Assembly: GCA_035771165.1 (NCBI GenBank)
Contig: JAWNZC010000322.1
Span: 310,001 to 374,000, forward strand
Reading direction: 5' to 3'
Length of the DNA stretch: 64,000 nt
Source: Paragorgia papillata
Taxonomy: Eukaryota > Cnidaria > Anthozoa > Scleralcyonacea > Coralliidae
Shown: positions 1 through 11,300 of the stretch, in pieces
How positions within the stretch are numbered: position 1 is the first letter of the stretch
How the letters are laid out: every line of letters begins with the position of its first letter
Position numbers and translations under genes: made by a program
Notes under the pieces: generated by a model
What the model was told of the DNA's origin: nothing
Seen by the model: only the letters and a program-made list of their open reading frames with translations
Database searches by the model: none

Positions 1-79
1 TTCCCCTGAGGTAAATAAAATAGTCTAGCGTTAGCCAGAATAAAATACTAAAGACAAATTCGGACAGGAAAGAGTTAAT
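1..79. repeat. short palindromic repeat, cut by the window edge
   Basis: This shares the core gttagccagaataaaata and the end ggacaggaaagagttaa with three copies near 41.4-42.3 kb. The left TIR is missing because the window starts inside the element. Confidence 0.6.
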
Positions 80-1057
80 GCATGCACGGTTGGTCATTGT
101 TAATTTATTGTGGAACGACTCCAGAGGCGTACTGAATGGCGTCTGACCAAATAGGAATATCAGTAGAACATGATCTCGAGTTTGTATAAACATAATATTT
201 CGGTGGTTTTTCCATGCATGCATGCATGCATGTATATTATTTATGTTTGTTGCCGAGCGGCCCGGGGCGTTTTCATGATAAGAGACTTATTGTAGTTCTG
301 AAGTACAATAATTCCTAGACAATTACTGTTGTAGCTTTCTAGCAGTATGAATTAAAGACGTTCCGGCCGGGCGTACGGCACGAACACTTGGCAATAAAAT
401 AAACAAGACTGTCCGCAATACACATGGTCATGGAAATCTACAAACCTTTCGTTTTATGCAGTCGCCAGCTCTATAAAGAATCGCTGAAGATCACGAGAAA
501 ATCGTAAAGAAGCGAGGCGTACCGAGTTCTTCTTAGAGTGTCTTTATCAACATTTTCCAAGTGTTAATAGCAGACGAGAAACTCATCATAATAGCAGACG
601 AGAAACTCATCATAATAGCAGACGAGAAACTCATCAGTTGTCAGGTGTTTTAAAATCCGGTAAACGGCGAGTTTTCCATCTTTAATTCGTCCGTCTATTT
701 TCCTGTCGTCAAAACAAGAAAGTCGGACGACAAACTATATCAGACTGGGACAGTAGAAGACCGTCAAAACCCGTCAGTCAGAAAGCTTTCATCTTCTATA
801 AATATGAAGACTTTATCAAGTTATAAATAACATAATTCGACTGAATGCCGAGCAGAATACAGGCAGTTTTAAAAACATGTGTCATCAGTCCGGTTCTTAT
901 AGGTATCGGTCAGCGACCTTCACCTTTAGCAAAAGGACCCAAATGCCGCCATTTTGAAAACGATTTTGGGGACACTTTTTCCTAACTAATAGCAGTTATA
1001 TATATAGGTCAGTGGTTCGTACATGTTCGGAATTTCGAACAATAACAGTTCTTCAAC

Positions 1058-1321
1058 ATGGTCGCTACTAAAAGATGCGCTTGGGGTACTTGTAAGAATG
1101 ACTAACGTTATCCAGAGCGTATGGTGAAATATTGTCCGAAGAGGAGCGGAGAGAAGCGCAAGCTATGGGATGATGCGCGTCGTCGCAGCGATTCTTTCGT
1201 TTGTTTGAGGGATAAATATATTTGCAGTTTGCGACACTTTGTTGTCGAAAATGAACCCACAGTTGAACACCCTGACCTCATAACAACGACAGCAAGTAAC
1301 GATAATCCTGTTGAATATTAA
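1058..1321 (+). pseudogene. THAP-type zinc-finger domain, broken
   Basis: The frame starting at ATG 1058 reads MVATKRCAWGTCKND, then a TAA at 1100-1102, then RYPERM and an open frame to 1321. THAP-like features are the C-x4-C near the start, a tryptophan (KLWDDAR), the C-x2-H pair in CSLRHFV, and the closing PTVEHPDLI box in place of the usual AVPTIF. THAP domains bind DNA and are common in P-element-like transposases and cnidarian repeat proteins. The in-frame stop, and the lack of a body after the domain, make this a relic inside a PWP2 intron. Confidence 0.6.
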
Positions 1322-1655
1322 TAAGTTTTTGAAGTATTCGTATATGTAGGCATGCATAATGTTTAACCTTAAAAGTTTAAGAAAACACAAGTTTGATAAA
1401 TCCATAACTTTCATCGTCTCATGATGTTTTGGGCGATGTGTTTTTCAAGTCAGACGCACAACAACGAGTAGACGAAATCTCCACATGAAGTGGTTGGGTT
1501 TAGATATAAAAGAAAGGCAATTTTTTTTATGCTTCGTATACCAAATTTTGTTACATTATATTACCAATAAATCGAGTAATGATCATGCATTTGTAACTGT
1601 TGCCATGACAAACTAGACCGCAAGGATATGGTGATTTAATAATAATAATAACTGG

Positions 1656-2172
1656 AGACAGTTATGAAATTAGTTCCAGTGAGGTATTAAGTAAATTAAA
1701 TTGGAAATCATTAAGTGAACGTAGGGAGGATCGGCTTGTTGCGTTAGTTCGTAAGGCAGTAATTGGTAAAATGCCTTCTTATGTGAATGAAGAATTTCAT
1801 TTATGTAATAACTCTAGATATGATCTCCGAAGCAATTTTTCTATGTTAAAGTTGCAAAAACCAAGAAGAAATTCATTAAAGAGATGTTTCTCCTATCGTG
1901 GGCTGAGCTTTGGAATAAATTACCATCTCATCTTAAAAATGTTAAAAACTAGAAACTTATTCTGTTAGCTTAGAATATTTTTAGATAGTTTTAATATTCT
2001 AGTAACTTTTGATAGTTTTTTTTTACCTTGTAAATATAGATTAGATAATATTAATTTTATATTGCATTCAAATTGTATTATATGTGTGTATATAGACGGC
2101 CCCTATGAAGAACACTTTTTATGAGGTGAAGGGCCCACCGTCTGTAAATAAGTTTAAATAAATTAATAAATA
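1656..2172 (+). mobile_element. non-LTR retrotransposon 3' end (ORF2 C-terminus + 3'UTR)
   Basis: The translation gives LSKLNWKSLSERREDRLVAL, YVNEEFHLCNNSRYDLRS and, after the loss of one G near 1897, AELWNKLPSHLKNVKN. This is the usual carboxy-terminal block of CR1/L2-like LINEs. The 3' end is a GC-rich stretch near 2100-2140 and a TAAA-rich tail at 2145-2172. It is 5' truncated and lies in a PWP2 intron. Confidence 0.75.
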
Positions 2173-2293
2173 CATTTACTTGAGTAGATACACTAGAAGA
2201 TAATCCTAAGTATTGGGAGATCTCTGTGACGGACGTTCTTCTACATTACTTCCAATTACCGTAATTGTTTCGTATTCCTAGATGTTTTACAAG

Positions 2294-2375
2294 CCTATGT
2301 TATACTGCTGATGGTTCAAGTGTGTTGGCCGGAGGGAAGTCCAAGTTTGTGTGTATTTATAACGTTGAACAACAG
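2294..2375 (+). CDS. PWP2: PWP2 exon (last WD40 strands), first exon in window
   Basis: Acceptor ...ttttacaag, donor CAG/gtaaac. It enters with one leftover base, then reads LCYTADGSSVLAGGKSKF and VCIYNVEQQ, which matches the final propeller blade of PWP2. It ends in phase 0. Confidence 0.93.
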
Positions 2376-5300
2376 GTAAACAGCTTTATTTAGCTAGGGT
2401 ATGACCGTTACCACAAAGTCACCAAAGAATAGACGTTAAAGTGTTTATGACGTGAAAATTAGTTGGCATTTTTGTTTTTGAGTAAACAGAGGAGCAAAGT
2501 CTGGCGTATAGTTTCCGAGTTATATGAACTCTCAAAGTTTGCCATAGCTAGTTTGTCTTTGGAAAAATTTGGGCATTCGATAACAATGCCTAATAACGTA
2601 CGCAAATGGACAACTATGCATAAGAACAATTGACTTTAGCATCGACTGATCATTTGCGTACATCATAAGATTGTTACCAAACTTTGAAAGCTCATAACTC
2701 AAGAACTATACGCCAGCTTCTCTTGAACTTCTTAGTAAATGCTGCTGTCATGCTCTTCTGTTCATTAAAATAATCAAAAATGCCAATGAATTATTTACTT
2801 CATAGGCACTTTAAGTCTTTGTTCTTTTAGCTGCTGTTAATTTACGAGAATGAAGTCTAACAGAGTTGGTAACTAAAAAAATTGATAATTAGTAACTCAT
2901 AGCTAATGATAAAATACTTAATAATTGGTAACTAATAGCTCATAAGATAATAATTACCCAATCTCGCTCCCAGAGCCCACGTTCCCCTTACCCAGCGGGC
3001 GGAAAACGAGAGGCTCTGGGATAATCTGTTCACGCCATCACATGATTCTTGTTATCCGGAAGAAGAGTTATATAGAGTTCACTGTGTTCATCAGCCAATG
3101 AAATATCAATGTGAAACGGATTATCCCAGAGTCTCTCGTTTCCCGGGTGGGGAACGTGGGCTCTGGGATCGAGATTGATAATTACCATGACCTAAATTAT
3201 TATTTAATTTTCGTCTTACTTTACCTCTTACATTGGGACCGCAGTAATACGCTTCTAACCCATACCCTTTGCAACTTGGGAGCAATGGAGAATGCTGAAA
3301 CCAGCGAAGATATTTCTCTTCTAACAATTGGATAAGTTTATTTTAGTTTTGAAAACAATAGATTTAACCAACAATAAAAGCATCAGTATTTAAATGCGAT
3401 AAAATACCAAAAAATCCCAACATTGTCTTTGGGACGGTTGCGAGCAGAGATCATAATATAAGACTAGAGCTAGGGGGCATTCCTATGCTGAATCCAGTCA
3501 AATGTGCGAGGGAAGTTGAACGCCGTCATTAGGTGGGCAAAGCTAATATTAATAATAATAATATACAATTATTGGATGAGGTTGAGCATGATATCAAGAA
3601 TTATCAAGGCCGAGGTTTGTGTTATCTGCCGAAGCCGAAGGCTGAGGCGGATAACACAAACAGAGGCCTTGATAATTCTTGATATCATGCGATAACCGAA
3701 TTCAATAGTTGTTTTATTATACAATTATAAATGTAGAAGCCTTTAGAAAGTTTTTTACAAAGTTAGGTAAAAATAGTAAATATTCATACCGTCTTCAGTT
3801 CGAGGTTCGCTAACTTTTTTCGCTTTCAAATACAATTTTCTCCTTCAAACACTGCTTTAAACTCTAACAGATGTATGTGTAGCTCGCTTGTTTTTTCTTG
3901 GTGGTTTTAGCGTCAACAAAACGTGCCAAATCTGCCGGATTAATCCGCTTCTGATCTTCACTCCTAAGGACGGCCGCCATGTTTGTTTTGTTTAAACCGC
4001 TGGCCAGCGCGTCATAGCTACAGATATCAAGAATTATCTGTAGGTGTTTAACCAATCACAGTCGAGATTGTATCAGCATTGTATAATAATAATAATAGAT
4101 ATTCACGTTTGAGTCGCTCGAGTTCTTTTGATCCGGTTGATTTTGGTTTTAGCTTTAAGATTTAGTATTACTAGAACAAATAAAATAAGGTGGTTAAAGT
4201 CAAATCTTTTGATGTCAAACCATTTCGTTCATTTCTTAAATATTTTATAAAATTGTTTTTAGATGTTAATGAAGAGATTTGAAATATCATGTAATCGATC
4301 ATTTGATGCTATGCAGGTTTGACGTTAGTTTTGTTGTGGTGTAATGTTTGGCGTGTTCTGGTTTCTAGCTTTAAACCTTTCATTCATTTAACAAATTAGT
4401 TTTGTAGAATATATAAAAGTTCTTTAAAGTTTTACATGGTAGTTATTTAAGAAATAAAAAACGTGTCGCGTGTGATTATCGAGTTATAATGCACGAGGCG
4501 ATAGCCGAGTGTTTTACTAGCTTCTCGAGTGCATTATAACTCGATAATCGCACAGCGACTAAGTTTTATTTCTTTTATAAAATAATGACTTTAAATTGTC
4601 AATAAACCCAAGAAAAGTAAACAAAAAAACCTATTCCCTGTCTCAGGACGAGTTTGTTACCATTTAGCGCCACGCGTGGCCTCGTACAACACGTTTTTAT
4701 TTATTTATTTTTTATTTACAAACTTTGCCAAAAATGGCAGGGAAGTCCCACAGAGCTTGTGGCTCCATTATGGGACCCCCAAAATACAAAATTAATATGA
4801 AAAACATTAAAACATAAATATAAATAGTAACTTCTAACCTAAGACTCGTGAATACATAAATTAACAGCACATTTTAACAAGGAGACCGGACAGAGGACGG
4901 CACGAGTGACATTTTACACAGACAGTTTTAAAAGTTTGTGGAGTTTCAACATTGTATACGTGTTCGGTTGCGTGCTGGTAGTATTCTAACAGTTTAAATT
5001 TAAATTGACTAATAGTGAGGTTGACATTTCGCAAATGTGATGGCAAGGAGTTGAAAATTCTCGGTGCTCTACAATAAAAGCTGTTCTGAAAAGTTAGAGT
5101 GTTTACTTTAGGAATATTTAAAATAATTTCATTTTTTTGGTTAGAGCGCCTGGTTACACGGTTAGAGGACTTAACAGAAATGTAAGGGTCACTTGCAATA
5201 CGTAAACGTTTAAAGAGGTATACTAAGTCAAGGTACTCTTGCCAGTAGGACAGAGAGAGGTAGAAGTCCTGTTTTTACGAGTCTATCCTGATAGGTGACG

Positions 5301-8300
5301 TCGGATCTAAACGGCAATGACAGAATAAACTTTGTTGCGCGGCGTTGGACACATGTCGGCGATTTTAGCGATGAAAATGCACTTAAAGTTGCACTGAAAA
5401 CATTCTGCTGTGTTAATTACGTAATTAGACATATATCCAAGTAATTTTTTACTTTCGTTGATGATTAAATCCACATAAAATTAATCAAAAACGACAAAAT
5501 CGTGGCGAAGTATCTCGTGTGCCGTGCCGTTATGGAGTTATAATGGCGCGCTTGTTTGACTCAATAGCCAATCAGAGTGCGTGTTGTCGTTCATTTACTT
5601 CCGGTTATTTTATAAATTATATTATATTGCACAATTTACTTCCGGTAAATTTGCCTGCTCTGATTGGCTGAGACGCGTCACGTGCCGAGCGATTATTTTC
5701 CGTAATGGACTGGTCCGTAATTTCTAATTCGTCTGCCATTTAGTTTACAAAAGAACAACGAAAAAAGTACCAAAAAATATTTCAAAATCCGAATAAATTT
5801 AATGAAAACAGTAACCTAGGCACTAAATCATGTATGAGTCACACGATGAGCTATCTGAAAGTAAGTTTTACGATCCGATCCCCAAAGCAATTACAACCGA
5901 AAACCTCTTATTAACCTCGACTGCTTGGTCATTACGCGGAAAATGTCCGACTTTGGTCTTTTATGTACAAACCTCGCCCTATGGGCTCGGTCCGTACTGT
6001 CAAGACCTCGGTCAACCTCGTACCCAGGCTCTTTTCAACCCGCAGCGCGAAGAAAAGACCCTGGTATATCATGGTTACGTGACTACCAAAATCTGGTTGT
6101 GAGAAATTTTGTTTGGACAGGGGTAGGGTAGAGATGATTTGAAGCTTCTTGCCTGAAAGATTTACCGTTTGAGAAAATGAGAAAATACTTCGATCTTGGA
6201 TTCAAGGGTTCAGCGCTAAGTGGGCACGATATGGTTATGATTTTCGAATATGTTCACAAAAAAACGGCTAACTTACGAGAGACTCGCGGCGCAGACAAGT
6301 GAAGCAAAGAAGCAGGCCGCAGAGGGTAAATAATTTATCCGCTTTGATTCTGATTTCTTATCTAACTGCGCAGGTTTTTTTGCTATAATGCTATCCTTAC
6401 ACACACTACTTGTTTTCATGTGAACACTACGCAATTATCAAAGTGTCACTGTGGAGCGGAGAGAAATAGTCTTTACACCGAGTTGTGGAACGGAGACGGA
6501 AACTGATTCGTCTCGCACAGGACGAGACATTTTTTTTTATATAAACAAGTGAAATAAACAAAGATAATCAGTACACAAACTTGAAGGTTGATTTTCCTCG
6601 GCTACTTGTCGCTAGCCTGTGCACATCCAGAAAACCCGCCGGTAATCCGTCTGTGAACAATCGACGGAATGCTTGCCGGAGCTAATTTGCATAATTATGT
6701 AAAACTGATATGACCTGGCGTAAACATATCAATCAATGTCAAACAGACCATTTTAATTGGTTACATACACTAAAGGTCCGTGAGCCAATCAAAACGCTTG
6801 ACAGTATGAACCAATGACAGTCTGTTATCAAAATCTCCACTAACACTGACGTCAATGGGCAAGATTAAGGCCGATTGTTCACAGACGGATTACCGGCGGG
6901 TTTTCCAGATGTGCACAGGCTACTTGTTGCCTTTGTTTATCTAATTTAAAACTTCTGCCGTCCGGGTATAAAATGTCGACGATCGTCGAGCCGTTCGAAT
7001 TTCTCGCCGCTCAACACTTCAATAATTTACGTATAGTATTCACATCAAAACATACAAGTTGTATGTTTATAAATATAAAGCATTATAGCAGAAATCTTGA
7101 GCAGCTAGAGAAGGAATGAGAATTTGAAATCAGGTATTCAAATTATGTACCCTCTGCATGTGGGCTGCTTCTTTCCTTCGCTTGTTTGCGCCGCGAGTCT
7201 CTCGTACGTTAGCGCAAGAAGCTTAAAATCTTCTCTACCCCACCCCTGTCCAAACAAATTTGTCACAACCAGATTTCGGGTCTTTTCTTCGCGCTGCGGG
7301 TTGAAAAGAGCCTGGGTAAGAGGTTGGACCTCAGTCTGATATGACCGCACTCTCGGTTAATAAGAAGTTATTAAACAATTTCTTTTAGTTTTAAATAGGT
7401 TATTCTTAAAAAATGCGTTGTGAAAACTACAAGAAATTGTTTAATAGAATATATCTAGTCTTTATGCTTGCTGTTTTCATTGGTGGTTATCCATGATCTG
7501 TTAGAGACCAGACGCATGGATGACGTAAAGGGTTTCAATAAAAAAATTTTAATGGCTTATTTGACTGCGCTAGCTTGCATGTGTACAACATTTTGTTCTT
7601 ACCACGTTGCAACGTCATATGTACATCTCAAATAATCTATGGAGAAAACACAAAGGAAATCAGTACGCGCATGTGTTGGTGGTTTGAATATCGACATTAC
7701 ATAAATTAAGCAAACTTTTACCTCGAATGTTTCATCAGGATATCTCAACACTTCGAAGTTTGTTTAAAAACCTGGGCTTCGCCTTCAACAAACCTCTTGG
7801 TGTTTTGATATCTTAATAAAATATATGATATATTACATAACTGAACACAGTCAGACAACAAATTAAAATTGCAATCTATGTATTAAATAAATACACACGC
7901 GCAGATGGCGTTACAACGCGGTAAGGGCAAAAAGTTGCCCACGCTCGGCACGAATGTTCTTACTACGTTGTGACGTCACGTCATTAACTTTATTTGTTTT
8001 ATACAACAAAAATATAAATGGTTTAGTGAAATAATGATTTTGTTGCAAAAACACAACGGAAAGCTCTTAGAAGAACTGTTGAAAAGCAGGTTCAGAGTAA
8101 AAAAAAAAGTTTTAAACTTTTTATTTGCGATCAGAAGGTTATGAGTTAATTTTCTTCTTGGCAACTTAAGTTAGGGTATATCTTGCACTTAATATACTGC
8201 ATTATTATTTTACAGGAATTTCTCAATAGTCGTCGGATGACAGATGCTGGACCGTTAGATCTTATAGATGATAGTGAAGATGAAAGTAATGACAGAGATA

Positions 8301-11300
8301 TAAGTCTGCCTGGGGTTCGGAAAGGTACGGTGACTACTAGAACTTTTTCGCGTGGCATATATACTGTCAAATAACGGTCGCAATTTCATTTATGCTATGA
8401 AGTATATGCTGTAGTGATGACTATAAATATAGATGGAGAATTGAAGGCACGTGAGTGCTGGAAGGAAGTTGCAAAATGCGCGAAGAGCAACTCGCGATAA
8501 TTTAGGGGTTTTGTTCTGAGAGATTTAACCCATGACAACATTTTAAACGTTTGATCTTGAATTGCATCATTGTTTGTTATCCTGTTATGTATATTGTCTG
8601 GTATATTGTGTATTGTCTGGTCGCTGCATAAGTAGCCCTTATGTTAGGGAGCTTCAATAAAATGTATTTACTATACAACTGCATTGAACATATAATAAGA
8701 TCTAAGTATATATGGATGCCAATAATTCGTATGTTACTAAAAGCATGCACAAACTCTGAATCTCAGCATCATATCTTTTCAAGACATTCTAGGTGATTTC
8801 ATCCAACAATTTTGTCAGTATATATAGCGTAATATAGAAGCGAGAATTTGTTGTAACACCACGTTTATTATTTATTGCTGAGTTTTTGACTTGTTGACTT
8901 TGGCCTTCATCAGAGCCGACATCGTGTTGGCCCACGTCATATAAACAAAAACAACTTAACAACCAGATCATTCACGTAAGAACACTTGTTCAGTTTATAT
9001 GTCGTGAGCCAACACGATGTTGGCATTTGCTTTGATGAAGGCCTGAGTAACACGTCGAAAGCTCAAGCAATAAATAAACGTGCACTGTTTATTCGCTTCT
9101 ATTACAATTTGTAAATTGATCTTGTTTTTTTTCTAACTAAATGACGTACATATTATTTTTTTACAACAAGGTGATATGAGTTCCAGGAGGGTAAAACCAG
9201 AAATCAGAGTGAAATGTGTTCGATTTTCACCCACAGGTTAGAATATCCAATGTCCATCGCATGTCCAAATTTTTCAACAATTTTACGTGCGACGTGCTCA
9301 ATGAAAACAGATATTTGTAATCTCATTTTCAACTTTGTTGTTCCTCTTTTTCCTTGTTTTAACTCTTGTTTACTTTTACCCCACTTTGACTTGGTCGAAC
9401 TACACGTTTTTTGTTTTTGGGTTTTACAGATTTGCAAAAATTCTACTAAAAAAATGACGTTCCTTTAACTACATTTTATATGCAAACGCTATCGTTTAGA
9501 AAGCAAATATGACTCTGAGTTTTCAACCTTAACTCTCCATCTGAGCCTCAGTATCTCAATGGTTAGGGCCTCTAACCGGTTGTTAGAAGGTTTTAGGTTC
9601 GCTTTTGGTGCATGCTTTAATTTATATATTTCTTTATTGTTTTGCAGTCGTCTTTATACTGTTGGCTAAGTTGATAATACTCAAATCTTTGTACAGTTTT
9701 TGGTGCACGTTTTTCAATGCACGCCCATGCACCATATGCTCCGTGACTTCACAAACACTGACATGTTACAATCACTAATATTTGTCCTTGTTTTTTCTGG
9801 GGGACACTTTATTTAGTTTTTCAATAGTCGTAAAATAGAACATACCCCATCCATTTATCGCTTAATGTCAACACAACTTTTTTTTTGCTTTGCAGGTCGT
9901 GCTTGGTCTGCTGCAACAACAGAGGGATTGCTGACGTATTCATTAGATGTTGCCATGGTTTTTGATCCTTTTGATCTTGCAATTGACGTGACACCTGAAA
10001 CCATCAAGGACGTTTTACACAAAGGAGAGTTTATCAAGGCTTTGATATCGAGTTTTAGGTTAAATGAACAAGACTTAATCCTGCAAGTTGTTGAAACAAT
10101 ACCAACACAAGACAGTTGAGTACCGAGAAGAATCTTTTTTGTAAATTGGCTTGATATGGAAAAACTGTAAAAATTAAATTTTTCCTCTAAAACGTTTGGC
10201 AGTGTACATTTGTGCTTTATTCTAGTTTCTTGCATAGTCATAGTATCAGTGCTAATAATTGAAAAGTTTTACACTTGCAGCATTTGTTTATCTAGTACAG
10301 TTATTGTAATAAATCTAATTTCTGAAGTTACTAGAACAAAGATTTCTCCTTTCCGAAACTGTGGACTGTCTTTCAATACTAACGGGTGACACTAGGGCTG
10401 TACAAGGAACTAAGAATGAAGCACAAATCTAAACTGCAAAACGTTTTAGAGGAAATATCTAATTTTTCATAGCTTTTTCATATTGAGCAACCTTAAAATA
10501 TGATAGGAGTATAGTGGGGGAACGCATCCAGAACATTTTAATAAATCTAAAAAGCGGAATCATATCAGACTTTTTCAGGCGTTAGTTTATTGGTTTCGAT
10601 GCACGTAATAAAAAATACTGAAAACTCTGCAGAGACAGAGCAGTCTTACGGCGTTGAACAAGACAAGCTGTTATTCGCTGTTATTCGCCGTCTTGTTTTA
10701 AACCCTTGACTAATTAACTGACGTCACCACCAGGGTATATTAAACTTTCTTTTCTGCTAGTTGGATTTATGTGATATGCTTTTAAAAGGAATATTGTTCA
10801 ATTGGGAGTGAGAAACGTCCACAATAATCGAGTTTCAAACTTATATATGTGAAAGTATGGCTGACTGAAGTTCTACTTTACCCCCCTGGAAGACATCAGG
10901 ATTATCTTTTGTCGAAATTAGTGACGTTGTTTTGTACAAAGTCGCTTTGTTTACCATCGTAAGGCAGTTTGTTAATCAGAAAGTCAAAAATTTGTAACTG
11001 ATATTTCTTGCCACATCCCTTCAACTTTGACCAAAAGATACAGTACCAAATCTCACTTTGATTGTTTGTCTGTTTGTTCTTTTAGTTCAACTCATTGTAC
11101 AAAATCTCAGTGACTCTTATGTCGACAGACTTCTCAGTTTTGTTGCTAGTCAACTAGAAAGCTCTAAACATTTACAATTTTATTTATTGTGGTGTCATCA
11201 TTTACTAACATGTCATGGTGCAATGTTAAAACAACGTTCTGGTTCTATAATGCCATTGTTACGAGCATTGCAAAAGAATTTGACGAGACATCAAAAAGAT

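Noticed and set aside
8325..8370. Continuation of the PWP2 exon as TVTTRTFSRGIYTVK
   Set aside because: It loosely resembles the next exon, but the GT donor at 8325 joined to 9171 restores the conserved KGDMSSR exactly.
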